This document shows positions 18,618 through 27,739 of a stretch of 64,000 nucleotides of DNA, in pieces. The notes under the pieces were generated by a model. That model searched no databases, had not been told where the DNA came from, and saw nothing but the letters and a program-made list of their open reading frames with translations. This DNA is from Collinsella aerofaciens. Lineage in GTDB: Bacteria; Actinomycetota; Coriobacteriia; Coriobacteriales; Coriobacteriaceae. A program made the position numbers and the translations under genes. The stretch lies in NCBI GenBank assembly GCA_030826265.1, contig JAPJOH010000004.1, positions 1-64,000 of the forward strand. The letters are read 5' to 3'. How positions within the stretch are numbered: position 1 is the stretch's first letter; every line of letters begins with the position of its first letter.

Positions 18618-19583
18618 CTAAAAATACTCGTCGAGGAAGTCGTCGACCGTATTCCAGTAGAGCTCGGGGTCAACTTGCGCACTCTTGGCGTGGGTGGCGC
18701 CATGGATAGTGAGCTTTTGCTTGACCTTGCTGGCGCACGCGTCGTAGTTTTGGTCGAGCATGCTGTACGGTACAAAGGTGTCCTGGTCGCCGTGGATAAA
18801 CAGCATGGGAACCGTCGCGTGTTTGAGTTGCTCCACACTGCTCGCCTTATGAAAGTCGTAGCCCGCGCGCACGTTGCACACCAAGTTTGCTACATCGAGC
18901 AAGGGAAAGCTGGGCAGGCCGAACACGTCCTTGAGCTGCAGGGAAAACTCGTCCCAAACACTCGTATAACCGCAGTCCTCGATAATGCATTTCACGTTTG
19001 CGGGCAGAGGTTCCCCCGCGACGTTCATGGCGGTTGCTGCACCCATCGATTCGCCAAAGACCAGGATGCGCGCCTGGGGGTCAGCCTGAACGATTTGCTC
19101 GATCCATGCGACGATGTCGAGGCGCTCGGGCCAGCCCATGCCGATATAGTCGCCGCCGGAGCGCTCGTGAGCGCGGGCGGCGGGTGCGAGTACGTTCATG
19201 CCGCGGTCGTGGAATCGCTTGACGTATCGGGCCATACCGATGGGCTCGTTGGTATATCCATGCAGGCAGACGGCGTAGTCGTGCGTGCTCTCCGACGCAG
19301 CAAAATACCAGGCGGCAAGCTCGGTCCCGTCGTCCGCGGTGAGGCTGCTGCTCTCGCGGTTCTCTTTAAACCACGCCCGCGCCTCGCCCTCCTCGGCGTC
19401 CATCTGCTCGCCCTTTTCGGCGTCCTTGCTGTCCTGCATCATCTTCATGGTGTAGGGCGCTTGGGGATTCAGGGCAAAGTCGAACAAGAAGTTGCCGGCA
19501 AACCCCAGCAGCGCGACAACGAGCACCAGCGCAACGACGCCAGCTATCTTGAGCTTTCGATGGGAACGTGCGTTTTGAGACAT
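18618..19583 (-). CDS. Membrane-anchored alpha/beta hydrolase
   Basis: This 321-residue protein has one N-terminal membrane helix (about residues 12-35) and an outward alpha/beta hydrolase domain. The oxyanion motif is HGYTNE, the nucleophile Ser is in GESMG, the acid is in HGDQDTFVP and the catalytic His is in GATHAKS near the C-terminus, so the triad is complete. It resembles Bacillus YqkD-type hydrolases of unknown substrate. On the minus strand AGGAAAG precedes the ATG by 7 bases. It is convergent with the DUF362 gene. Confidence 0.88.
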   Translation of the reverse strand: MSQNARSHRKLKIAGVVALVLVVALLGFAGNFLFDFALNPQAPYTMKMMQDSKDAEKGEQMDAEEGEARAWFKENRESSSLTADDGTELAAWYFAASESTHDYAVCLHGYTNEPIGMARYVKRFHDRGMNVLAPAARAHERSGGDYIGMGWPERLDIVAWIEQIVQADPQARILVFGESMGAATAMNVAGEPLPANVKCIIEDCGYTSVWDEFSLQLKDVFGLPSFPLLDVANLVCNVRAGYDFHKASSVEQLKHATVPMLFIHGDQDTFVPYSMLDQNYDACASKVKQKLTIHGATHAKSAQVDPELYWNTVDDFLDEYF

Positions 19584-19769
19584 AAGAAGCTTTCCTATAA
19601 GATGTTAATACATCAACATTTAATGCAAGCGCATTATGGACGTTCGCCGTTGATGCGTCAACAGGCAAAGAATGGGTAAACAAGGGGTCACGTATGGTGC
19701 AAATTTCGCACGTACCTAGACGCTTTGATATAGTGTTGAGAACTCTTTACGTTGGAGGATGTAACCGGC

Positions 19770-20453
19770 ATGTCCGATTCGAGCGACAGTTCTAAGCCGC
19801 GACCCAAGACCGCGGCCGTTCCACACTACACAGTGGGCGAGGAGATCATGAACTCCGTCACCCATGGTGTCGGCTGCCTGCTGGGTATCGCGGGCCTGGT
19901 GCTCCTGATCGTATTCGCCGCCCTGCGCGGCGGAGGCCCGGCCCATATGGCCGCGGCGATTGTCTATGGCGTCAGCATTATCCTCGAATACCTAGCCTCC
20001 ACGCTCTACCACGCGATTCAGCCCGCGCGCGCCAAGCACGTGTTTCGCATCATCGACCACAGCTGCATCTACCTGCTCATTGCGGGCAGCTATACGCCGT
20101 TTTGCCTTATCACGCTCGCAAACGACGGCGGCCCTGCGCTGTTCTTTGCCGTATGGGCCATCGCCATTATCGGCATCGCTCTCGAGTGCTTCCTACGCGA
20201 GCGTCAACCGCACTGGGTAAGCGGCCTGGTCTACCTGCTGATGGGCTGGCTCGTTGTCTTTAAGCTGCCCGAACTTGTTGCGCTGCTCAACCCCGTGGCA
20301 CTTGCCCTGCTCGCCGTCGGCGGCGTGTGCTACACCGCGGGCGTGCCGTTCTATATCGCCAAAAACGTGCGCTATCTGCACAGCGTGTTTCACCTGTGGG
20401 TGCTCGCCGGCAGCATCTTCCAGTTCATGGCGGTGATCCTCTTCGTAATCTAG
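19770..20453 (+). CDS. Hemolysin III / PAQR-like membrane protein
   Basis: This 227-residue protein has seven predicted membrane helices and the family's conserved polar residues: SxxxH in STLYHAIQP, D in DHSCIYLLIAGSYTP and the C-terminal HSVFHLW. These residues bind zinc in PAQR-type hydrolases; the bacterial substrate is not known, and the name hemolysin is historical. The ATG at 19770 was chosen over a TTG at 19752 because the family starts near the charged leader before HYTVGEE. GGAGG lies about 11 bases upstream, rather far. Confidence 0.9.
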   Translation: MSDSSDSSKPRPKTAAVPHYTVGEEIMNSVTHGVGCLLGIAGLVLLIVFAALRGGGPAHMAAAIVYGVSIILEYLASTLYHAIQPARAKHVFRIIDHSCIYLLIAGSYTPFCLITLANDGGPALFFAVWAIAIIGIALECFLRERQPHWVSGLVYLLMGWLVVFKLPELVALLNPVALALLAVGGVCYTAGVPFYIAKNVRYLHSVFHLWVLAGSIFQFMAVILFVI

Positions 20454-20563
20454 CGACCACGCCTGCGCGCCCGCGTTCTCGTTTGGGCGCCGGTGCAATT
20501 GCCGTATCCGCCATCAACGTTTTAACCTGACGTCCCGAATCTTGGAGGTTCGAGAAACTCCCG

Positions 20564-21937
20564 ATGGACATAACCATCTCCCTTATCACCACCCTCGTTT
20601 TGACCCTCATCAACGGCTACTTCTCTATGTCCGAGATGGCGCTCACCACGGCCAAGCGCGCCGTGTTGGAGCACGAGGCCGAGGAAGGCGACAAGCGCGC
20701 CGAGCGTGCCATTAAGCTGGCTGCCGACTCCGACCAGCTGCTCGCCACCATCCAGGTTGCCATTACGCTCGTGGGCTTCGCCTCGTCCGCCGTCGCCTCG
20801 ACGAGTCTGTCCGACCCGCTCGCCACGTGGCTCATGAGCTTTGGCATCGCGCCGCTCTCCGCCATCGCGCGCGGCCTGGCGCCGGTCATCATCACCGTCG
20901 CGGTCGCCTTCGTGTCCATCGTGATCGGCGAGCTCGTCCCCAAGCGCATCGGCCTGGCCAATGCCGAGGGCGTGTCCAAGCAGGTCGTGGGACCGTTGTC
21001 GTTTTTCCAAAAGATCGCCCGTCCGCTCGTGTGGCTGACCGGCGCCTGCTCCGATGGCCTGGCCCGCATCCTGCGCATCAAGAGTGCCGACGACCGCCAA
21101 AACGTCTCGGAAGAAGAGATCAAGTACATGGTCTCGGAGCAGGACGACCTGCTCGACGAGGAAAAGCGTATGATCCACGAGATCTTTGACTTGGGCGATA
21201 CCGTTGCCCGCGAGGTCATGGTGCCGCGCGTGGACACCACCATGTGCGAGGACGACGAGACGGTCGCCGACGTGCTGTCCACCATGCGCCAGACCGGCTT
21301 CAGCCGCATCCCCGTCTATCACGAGGATCCCGACAACGTCGCCGGCATTGCGCACATCAAGGACCTGATCCAACCCGCGCTCGACGGCAAGGGTGACCAG
21401 CCCATCGCCGGCTTTTTGCGCGACGCCACCTTTGTGCCCGACACCAAGGACATCCTGCCGCTACTGTCCGAGATGCAGACCTCGCACGACCAGATCGTGG
21501 TGGTCGTGGACGAGTACGGCGGCACGGCCGGCATTATCACCATCGAGGATATCGTCGAGGAGATCGTCGGCGAGATCGAGGACGAGTTCGACCCCGACAA
21601 CAAGTATCTCACGCGCCTTTCGCGCCGCGAGTGGCTCGTTGATGGGCGTTTTTCGTGCGATGACGCGATTGAGCTTGGTTGGCCGCTCGAGGAAAGCGAT
21701 GATTATGAGACCATCGCCGGCTGGATTTTGGAGCTTTGCGACTCGGTGCCCGACATCGGAGAGGTGTTTGAGGTCGCGGGGTACAAGTTTAAAGTTCAGT
21801 CGATGCGTGGCCAGCGCATCTCGCTCATTCGCGTGATCGCTCCGGCCGAAACCGATAAGAAGGATTCCGAGTCTTCGGTAGACGAGCCGACGACGTCGGG
21901 TGCGGGTTCCGCGAATCCGCACGACGGCGACGAGTAG
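20564..21937 (+). CDS. CNNM/CorC-family membrane protein (HlyC/CorC)
   Basis: This 457-residue protein has a DUF21 transmembrane domain (about residues 1-190, four helices, starting with the SEMAL motif), two CBS domains (about 205-330; REVMVPRVDTT opens the first) and a C-terminal CorC_HlyC domain (about 345-425). Known relatives transport or regulate Mg2+ and Na+. A charged Asp/Glu/Ser tail ends the protein. The next gene begins 24 bases later and may be co-transcribed. Confidence 0.93.
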   Translation: MDITISLITTLVLTLINGYFSMSEMALTTAKRAVLEHEAEEGDKRAERAIKLAADSDQLLATIQVAITLVGFASSAVASTSLSDPLATWLMSFGIAPLSAIARGLAPVIITVAVAFVSIVIGELVPKRIGLANAEGVSKQVVGPLSFFQKIARPLVWLTGACSDGLARILRIKSADDRQNVSEEEIKYMVSEQDDLLDEEKRMIHEIFDLGDTVAREVMVPRVDTTMCEDDETVADVLSTMRQTGFSRIPVYHEDPDNVAGIAHIKDLIQPALDGKGDQPIAGFLRDATFVPDTKDILPLLSEMQTSHDQIVVVVDEYGGTAGIITIEDIVEEIVGEIEDEFDPDNKYLTRLSRREWLVDGRFSCDDAIELGWPLEESDDYETIAGWILELCDSVPDIGEVFEVAGYKFKVQSMRGQRISLIRVIAPAETDKKDSESSVDEPTTSGAGSANPHDGDE

Positions 21938-21961
21938 GACAAGGAAGAGTAGGGGAGAGTT

Positions 21962-22795
21962 ATGGCAGGCCTGTTCAACATCCTTAAGGTCACCGTCAGT
22001 GAGGACAAGATCTGCGCGCATGTGCTGGTGAACCCCGGCATGCCGCTCATGACCTCGGAGGACATCGAGGCCACGGCGCGCGTGTACTACCTGGTGCCCG
22101 CGATTGCCAAGCACCTGTGCCTGGGCGATTCCGGTCGCGAGTTCCAGGACTGCATGGGCCAGACCGAGCTCTGCCACTTGCTGGAGCACGTGACGGTTGA
22201 GCTCATGAACGAGACCGGTCTTGCCGGTAGCATCTCGTGCGGCCGCACGCGCGTAAGCGAGCACGACGAGCGCGTCTTTGAGGTTGAGCTTTCGTGCCCC
22301 GACGACGCGCTGGCCATCGGCGCGCTGTCTTCGGCCACCTTTATGATGGACTGGGCCTATCTACACGCCGACCAGCCTGCCCCTGACGTGGAAGGCACGG
22401 TCGCGGGCCTGCGCAACCTGGTGCTGGGCATGCGCGCCGAGGCCGAGGGCAAGGATCCTCACGAGGCCGTCGCCGCTGCGAACGGCGAAGATGCTGCCGA
22501 GGACGAGGGCGCTGACGAGGGCGATGTGCCGGTCGACGCCGAGCCCGTTGCCGATGCGACCGCCGAGCCCGTTCCCGCCGAGCCCCAGGGCGTCCCCAAC
22601 TTTGACGACGAGCCCCAGGTGGCGATTGATACCGAGGGCGCGGTTGCCGAGAACCACGAGGCCTCCGCTGCCGTCTTTGGCGGTGCTGCGACGGTTCCGG
22701 CAGGACCTGCGCATGAGGGCGGCCTGCCGCTCGTGGACGGCGCCGGCGAGGACCCGGGTGCCACGGTGGCCATGCCGGCTATGCCCCAGGAGTAG
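21962..22795 (+). CDS. Protein with a stand-alone domain like the N-terminus of cyanophycin synthetase
   Basis: This 277-residue protein is not a full enzyme. Residues about 55-130 contain HLLEHVTVELMNETG followed by CGRTRVSE and an FEVEL strand, which parallels the HIVEHVALELQ...GFGRTRET...VVFEY pattern I recall from the N-terminal domain of cyanophycin synthetase CphA. No ATP-grasp or Mur-ligase domain follows; instead there is a long Ala/Glu/Asp/Pro-rich low-complexity tail (about residues 160-277). The function is unknown. It lies 24 bases after the CNNM gene with AGGGGAG upstream of the ATG. Confidence 0.7.
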   Translation: MAGLFNILKVTVSEDKICAHVLVNPGMPLMTSEDIEATARVYYLVPAIAKHLCLGDSGREFQDCMGQTELCHLLEHVTVELMNETGLAGSISCGRTRVSEHDERVFEVELSCPDDALAIGALSSATFMMDWAYLHADQPAPDVEGTVAGLRNLVLGMRAEAEGKDPHEAVAAANGEDAAEDEGADEGDVPVDAEPVADATAEPVPAEPQGVPNFDDEPQVAIDTEGAVAENHEASAAVFGGAATVPAGPAHEGGLPLVDGAGEDPGATVAMPAMPQE

Positions 22796-22874
22796 GCCTA
22801 CGCGTTTATCACCATCACGTACCTGCGCCTTTGCCGTACGCAGATGAGCGGAGCGGCAAGTGATGCGCTGCGGG

Positions 22875-22880
22875 TATAAT
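22875..22880 (+). promoter_or_regulatory. Consensus -10 box TATAAT
   Basis: TATAAT preceded by GGG lies about 50 bases before the YtxH-like gene. No convincing -35 is seen. The short leader contains GGGCA/TGCCC as a small hairpin (about 22900-22915). Confidence 0.5.
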
Positions 22881-22931
22881 GGACAGCATTCAAACGGTGG
22901 GCACCGACGTGCCCGCAGGAGAGGAATGATC

Positions 22932-23321
22932 ATGGGTAAGACTTTCAGCTTTGTCTCCGGCGCACTTTTTGGTGCCGCTGCCGGCGCTATTGTCGGCGTT
23001 GCTCTGGCCCCGCGCTCGGGCGCCGAGACCCGCGCCATGGCTGCCGATATCGCCAACGACGCCTGGGACAATATGCGCGACACCTACGAGCACAGCGCCG
23101 AGGAGGCCCGTGCTGCGGTGAATGACTTTGGCCCGATGGTCGACGCCAAGACCGACGACCTGCGCGCCAAGGTCGACCTGGCCCGCGAGCGCATGGACCA
23201 GCTGCGCGAGCAGCTCAACGACGCCATTTCGGGCGGCAACGTGACGCCTGCCGCCGACGTCGTGGTCGAGAACGCCGTCGAGGCTGATACCGAGGCTGCG
23301 GAGCCCTCGACCGAGGCATAA
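22932..23321 (+). CDS. YtxH-domain small membrane protein
   Basis: This 129-residue protein has an N-terminal glycine/alanine-rich membrane helix (GALFGAAAGAIVGVALAPRSG) and a charged amphipathic helical tail. The GxxxGAxxGxxxGxxxAPxSG pattern is diagnostic of the YtxH family, whose members associate with the membrane or gas-vesicle-like proteins but lack a firm function. An ATG at 22926 would add two residues. Its TAA overlaps the next gene's ATG by one base (TAATG), so the two are translationally coupled. Confidence 0.85.
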   Translation: MGKTFSFVSGALFGAAAGAIVGVALAPRSGAETRAMAADIANDAWDNMRDTYEHSAEEARAAVNDFGPMVDAKTDDLRAKVDLARERMDQLREQLNDAISGGNVTPAADVVVENAVEADTEAAEPSTEA

Positions 23322-24076
23322 TGCGCGCCGGGGATTTTGTCGGCGCCAAGATCTATCGCAAGCCTACTGAGGACAAGCGTACCAAAAAGGACGGCACACC
23401 GCGCAGCCCTAAAAAGCTCGGAAAGATTCACTTTCCGGTCTTTACCCCGGGCGGTACGCGCGTGGTCGGCTTTATGGTCCGCCAGTCCGATATCGCGGGT
23501 ATGATCGAGCGTCCCGACCGATTCGTAGCGCTCGACGCCATTGGTGTCTACGAGGGCGCCATCGCGGTTGACGACGTCAAGGGCACCTACGATACCGCTG
23601 CGGCCAAGCGCCTCGACATCAACCTGGACGATTGCATCATCTGGGTCGGTATGGACGTGCGCACGGAATCGGGCGACGTCGTGGGCTATTGCTCGGACGT
23701 TGAGTTCAAGCCGCGCTCGGGCATCGTGCAGGCATTCTATGTGACCGCCGGTGCTGCTTCGAGTGTTTTGGTTGGTGACACGCAGGTGCCGCCGACGATG
23801 CTGCGCGGCTACGAGAACGGCGCGATGGTCGTCTCGGACGAGGTCAAGTCGCTCGGGTATTCGGGCGGTGCGGCTGCCAAGGCCGCCGAGGCCAGCGTCG
23901 TGGTGGGCGACAAGGTCAAAAAGGGCGCCAAGGTGCTCGACGACAAGGGATCGGTTGCCGTGGACAAGGGCAGTCGCGCACTGGGCAAGCAGCTCGGCAA
24001 GACGCGCGGCATGTTCAAGGCCTTTAAGGACGAATACCAAAAGGCGAGCGGAGGCTCGTCAAAAGCTACAAAATAG
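23321..24076 (+). CDS. PRC-barrel domain protein
   Basis: This 251-residue soluble protein has two PRC-barrel-like segments (about residues 35-100 and 105-170; the second has GDVVGYCSDVEF), then an Ala/Lys-rich helical tail. PRC-barrels bind RNA or metabolic partners in other proteins. It is coupled by a one-base overlap to the YtxH-like gene, so the two probably act at the membrane together. A terminator follows at 24098. Confidence 0.75.
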   Translation: MRAGDFVGAKIYRKPTEDKRTKKDGTPRSPKKLGKIHFPVFTPGGTRVVGFMVRQSDIAGMIERPDRFVALDAIGVYEGAIAVDDVKGTYDTAAAKRLDINLDDCIIWVGMDVRTESGDVVGYCSDVEFKPRSGIVQAFYVTAGAASSVLVGDTQVPPTMLRGYENGAMVVSDEVKSLGYSGGAAAKAAEASVVVGDKVKKGAKVLDDKGSVAVDKGSRALGKQLGKTRGMFKAFKDEYQKASGGSSKATK

Positions 24077-24097
24077 CGACGTACCAAATGATGGGAG

Positions 24098-24135
24098 GCA
24101 AGCCGGAGACCTGTTGCTCCGGCTTGCTGTGTTTA
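24098..24135 (+). terminator. Terminator after the PRC-barrel gene
   Basis: A perfect 11-bp stem (24098-24108 with 24117-24127) is followed by TGTGTTTAT. Confidence 0.75.
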
Positions 24136-24148
24136 TGGGGGAGGGCAC

Positions 24149-25555
24149 ATGCGCCAAAACGGATCCAACTTAAACGGGCGTTCGGGTGCGCGTCCGACGG
24201 CGCGCCGCGATCTGGGGCAGCTGCCCAGCGGTCAGCGCAAGCGTCACCGTAAGCCCGGCGCGATGTACCTCAACCATAGCCGTGGGTTTAGCGATCGCAG
24301 TGCGCGCATCGGCAACAGCCGTACGCCCCGTCGTTCGTCTCGCCTGCCCTACGCGCTCATCGCCGTGGGTTGCGCGCTCGTGCTGTTTATCGCTGCCGTC
24401 GTGGGCTACGTCAACCGCAGCGTGGACGTGGAGCTCAACGGCCAGAAGACCGCGGTGCGCGTGGGCTCTACGCTACAAAACCTCATCGACGACCAGGAGT
24501 TGACTGACACCTACGACGCAGGCGACCTGCTGGCCGTCGATGACAGCGTGCTCAAGCGCCATGGGGGCGAAAAGCTGTCGGTGAAGGTCGACGGCAAGCG
24601 CGTGAAGCAGGGCAAATGGGATAGCCGCGAACTCGAGGGCGGCGAGAAGGTGACGGTCAAGGATGGCCGTAACACTTACGAGAAGCACGAGGTTCAGGCT
24701 ACGGTTATCGAGCCCAAGCTCAAGGTCGAGGGCACGGGCGCTATCGAGTATGTGCAGACATGGGGTGTCCAGGGCCGATCCGAGGTGTGGGTTGGTGAGC
24801 AGTCAGGCAAGACGCAAGACCGCGGCGAGGTTGTGCCCGCCACCGATTGCGTTGTTGCGTGCGCCAGCGTGGCGCCCAAGGGCAACAAAAAGTACGTGGC
24901 ACTGACGTTTGACGAGGGTCCGAGCGGCGCCACCAAACAGATCTTGCAGGTGCTCAAGGAAAAGGGCGTCACCGCGACGTTCTTCCTTTCGGGCGATGCG
25001 GCCGAGGCCTCGCCTGCCACGGCCAAGGCGATTGTCGACGCCGGGTGCGAGATCGGATCCAACAGCTACAGCGACGATTCGCTCAAGGGTCGGGACCGTG
25101 AGGCGGTACGCGAACAGATCACGAAAGGCACCGATGCGATTAAGTCGGCGACCGGCGTGAAGACGATGCTGCTGCGTGCTCCCTACGCTGCCTTTGACGA
25201 GCAAAACTGGATTGATGCGATGGACCTGGTCTCCGCCGTGGTCTCGTGGAATATTGACTCGGGCGACTGGCTGCTCAACGGTGCCGACGAGCAGGTCTCG
25301 ACGGTGCTCGATTCGGTGACGCCGGGCAATATCGTGCTGCTCACCGATAGAGACGAATGCGCCGAGCAGACGCTCGAGGCGCTGCCGCAGATTATCGACG
25401 GCCTCATTGCCGACGGCTACAAGATCGTGACGCTCAGCGACCTGGTCAAGACGGACACGTCGCTGAGCAAAAAGCTCACCTCGCTGACGAAGGTCACCAT
25501 GCCCAAGGACGCCGTGTTCCCCCAGCTTGCCGAGGACGACGACACCACGGAGTAG
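24149..25555 (+). CDS. Polysaccharide deacetylase (NodB) fold protein, probably inactive
   Basis: This 468-residue protein has a basic N-terminal tail, one membrane helix (about residues 68-90), a DUF348/ubiquitin-like segment (about 94-190) and a C-terminal NodB domain (about 245-430). The motifs are altered: motif 1 is TFDEGP instead of TFDDGP; the HxxxH metal pair is replaced (GSNSYSDDS); motif 3 RAPYA and motif 4 DSGDW are kept; the LxH of motif 5 is LLTDRD. All metal-binding His are absent, so catalysis as a deacetylase is unlikely. It may bind glycans or act as a scaffold at the wall. Confidence 0.85.
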   Translation: MRQNGSNLNGRSGARPTARRDLGQLPSGQRKRHRKPGAMYLNHSRGFSDRSARIGNSRTPRRSSRLPYALIAVGCALVLFIAAVVGYVNRSVDVELNGQKTAVRVGSTLQNLIDDQELTDTYDAGDLLAVDDSVLKRHGGEKLSVKVDGKRVKQGKWDSRELEGGEKVTVKDGRNTYEKHEVQATVIEPKLKVEGTGAIEYVQTWGVQGRSEVWVGEQSGKTQDRGEVVPATDCVVACASVAPKGNKKYVALTFDEGPSGATKQILQVLKEKGVTATFFLSGDAAEASPATAKAIVDAGCEIGSNSYSDDSLKGRDREAVREQITKGTDAIKSATGVKTMLLRAPYAAFDEQNWIDAMDLVSAVVSWNIDSGDWLLNGADEQVSTVLDSVTPGNIVLLTDRDECAEQTLEALPQIIDGLIADGYKIVTLSDLVKTDTSLSKKLTSLTKVTMPKDAVFPQLAEDDDTTE

Positions 25556-25886
25556 TCATTGGGTAGTCATTTAAGAACGTCCCCAATGACTATGTCACGG
25601 ATGCGTCAGTGTTTGGTATGCCTGCAATGTGCAGCGCATAAATTCGATGCCGCAGGGCGATGCTGATGCTATAGTTACTGCGGTTAATGAGGGTCAAGAG
25701 AAAGGTTACAGGTGAAATCCAAACCTCGACCATACAGTCGATGACCCCATGCAGGTGCTTTTTGCGCATGCACGGGGTGTAAGCGTCGAGCGGCGTGCCG
25801 CCCGCGCATGCGTATACATATCCAGAAGCCCACGGAGCGTGCGCCATCACGGCCGCAGCCCGAAGGAATAATGATGGGGAGCACCA
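25556..25886. other. Intergenic region: repeat module, promoter box and structured leader
   Basis: The AGTCATT-type repeat occupies 25554-25594. A TATAGT box lies at 25670-25675 without a good -35. The sequence from about 25682 to the TTG start at 25887 is a 205-base leader listed separately. No ORF is supported. Confidence 0.6.
25682..25886 (+). promoter_or_regulatory. Structured 5' leader of the MgtE-like gene, candidate riboswitch
   Basis: GGGTCA (25691-25696) can pair with TGACCC (25742-25747), closing a junction that contains AGGTT/AACCT (25703-25707 with 25722-25726) and CGAC/GTCG (25727-25730 with 25737-25740). The next stretch can pair CCCC (about 25744) with GGGG (about 25774) in a larger hairpin. 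The leader does not show the recognisable M-box core. Folding by eye only. Confidence 0.4.
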
Positions 25887-27731
25887 TTGAATTATCTGAG
25901 TGAGATGCTCAAGTTGCCGGTCTTGGACGTCGATGGCGAAAAGCTCGGCGTAGTGAACGATTTTGGCATTGCCACCGGCGAAGTTTTTCCGCACGTGACG
26001 TCGCTCGCGTTCCGCGGACCCGGCAAGACGCCGTTTATGATCAGCTGGCGCAAATGGGTCGACCGTATCGACGAGACGGGTGTACACCTTAAGACGTCGG
26101 CCACCGAAATCCGTTTTTCGTACCTGCAGCCGACCGAACTCTTGCTTGCCCGCGACGTGCTCAACAAGCAGATTGTCGACACGCAGGGCATGAAGGTCGT
26201 GCGCGTAAACGACATCAAGTTTTCCATGTCGGGCGAAAACCAGCTGCGCCTGCTGGGCGCCGAAGTGGGCGCCCGCGGTCTGCTGCGCGCGATCAGCCCC
26301 GCACTCGAGCATATCGTCGAGGGCTTTATGAAGCACCTGGGCAAGCCGCTCAGTGAGGACATTATCGCCTGGTCTTACATGGACCTGCTCGATCGCTCGA
26401 CTAAGAACATCCAGCTCTCGGTGTCGCACAAGACGCTTGGCGAGCTGCACCCTGCCGACATTGCCGACATCATCGAGCAGCTCGACCCGCGCCTGCGTGC
26501 GCAGGTGTTTGCACAGCTCGATACTGCCCAGGCCGCCGAGGCCATCTCGGAGTTCGATGACGACGAGCTTATGACCGAGATGCTCGAGGGCCTGTCCGAC
26601 ACGGACGCATCGTCGATGCTGGCCATGATGGACCCGGACGACGCCGCCGACCTGATCGACGAGCTCGATTACGAGAAGGCCGAGAAGCTCCTGCGCCTGA
26701 TGGGCGTCAAGGAGGAGAAGGCGATTCGTAACCTGCTGGGGTATGAGGACAACACCGCCGGCCGCATCATGACCTCGGAGTTTGTCTCGCTGCCCGCCAC
26801 GGCGACGGTCGGCGATGCCATCGAGGCGATTCGCAAACTCGATGAGGACTTCGAGAGTGTCTATTACGTCTATACCGAGGATCCGAGCGGCATGCTGACC
26901 GGCGTGCTTTCGCTGCGCACGCTGATCGTAGCCGACCGCGACGCCACGCTGGGTCAGCTGGCCTATCGCGACCTGGTCTATGTGTCGCCCGACGAGGACC
27001 AGGAAGACGTGACGGACGAGATGACCAAGTACGACCTGGTTGCCATCCCTGTCTGCGACGAGAACCGTCATATCCTGGGTATCGTGACCTTCGACGACGC
27101 CATGGACGTTATCGCCGAGGAGCATCAGGAGGACCTGCAGATCGCCGGTGTCGGCTCGGGCGATAGCGCGTCGGACGACTCGACGAACGTGCTCAGCTGG
27201 TTCGTGCATCGCCAGTACTGGGTTGTTGTATGGGGCATCGCGTCGTGCATCATGGCGACCGTGCTGGGAACGGCGCTCGGCTCCGCGCATCTGGTGGTGT
27301 TCCCCATGTGCGCCATGCCGCTCGTGCTGCTGGCGGCCTCGCGCATGGTGTCGTTCGTCAAGAACTACTTCCTCGAGTACGACGGCCACGACGACGAGCC
27401 CAAACCGTACCTGGGATTCTTCTTCCAGAGCACGGGTATGGGCCTGATCCTTTCGCTCGTGACCTACCTGTGCGCCCAGCTGGTGCGCACCGCCGCGTTC
27501 CCCGATGCGCCCATGTTTGAGGAGCAACTCTTTACCGGGTGCTTTAATATCGCTGCCATCATTTGCCTGGTTGGCAACATGAGCGCCGTGATTTACCTGA
27601 TGGTGCTGTTCTGGCGTGACGAGCATGACCTCAACACGTCGGGCACCGCCATGAACGTTATTGCCGTCATGATCTCGTGCGTAGCGTACTGCGCCGCTGC
27701 GGTGCTGCTCACCATGTCGGTCATTGGTTAG
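25887..27731 (+). CDS. MgtE-type magnesium transporter with N-terminal PRC-barrel
   Basis: This 614-residue protein has a PRC-barrel-like region (about residues 1-125), an MgtE N domain (about 150-280; repeated LDDEL/DPDDAADLIDEL helices), two CBS domains (about 285-420) and a five-helix membrane domain (about 445-614). In MgtE the N and CBS domains sense cytoplasmic Mg2+ and gate the pore. Ordinary MgtE is about 450 residues; the PRC-barrel front end is an extra domain. The TTG at 25887 was chosen because GGGGAG lies 5 bases upstream and no ATG is in frame nearby. The SLC11-like gene follows 8 bases later. Confidence 0.88.
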   Translation: MNYLSEMLKLPVLDVDGEKLGVVNDFGIATGEVFPHVTSLAFRGPGKTPFMISWRKWVDRIDETGVHLKTSATEIRFSYLQPTELLLARDVLNKQIVDTQGMKVVRVNDIKFSMSGENQLRLLGAEVGARGLLRAISPALEHIVEGFMKHLGKPLSEDIIAWSYMDLLDRSTKNIQLSVSHKTLGELHPADIADIIEQLDPRLRAQVFAQLDTAQAAEAISEFDDDELMTEMLEGLSDTDASSMLAMMDPDDAADLIDELDYEKAEKLLRLMGVKEEKAIRNLLGYEDNTAGRIMTSEFVSLPATATVGDAIEAIRKLDEDFESVYYVYTEDPSGMLTGVLSLRTLIVADRDATLGQLAYRDLVYVSPDEDQEDVTDEMTKYDLVAIPVCDENRHILGIVTFDDAMDVIAEEHQEDLQIAGVGSGDSASDDSTNVLSWFVHRQYWVVVWGIASCIMATVLGTALGSAHLVVFPMCAMPLVLLAASRMVSFVKNYFLEYDGHDDEPKPYLGFFFQSTGMGLILSLVTYLCAQLVRTAAFPDAPMFEEQLFTGCFNIAAIICLVGNMSAVIYLMVLFWRDEHDLNTSGTAMNVIAVMISCVAYCAAAVLLTMSVIG

Positions 27732-27739
27732 GTGGTCGC

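Noticed and set aside
19752..19770. ATG-TAA start-stop pair just before the hemolysin III gene as a regulatory mini-ORF
   Set aside because: The ATG directly abuts GGAGG with no spacing, so initiation there is unlikely.
25682..25886. Assigning the leader to the M-box class
   Set aside because: The conserved M-box core is not visible by eye, so only a generic structured leader is reported.
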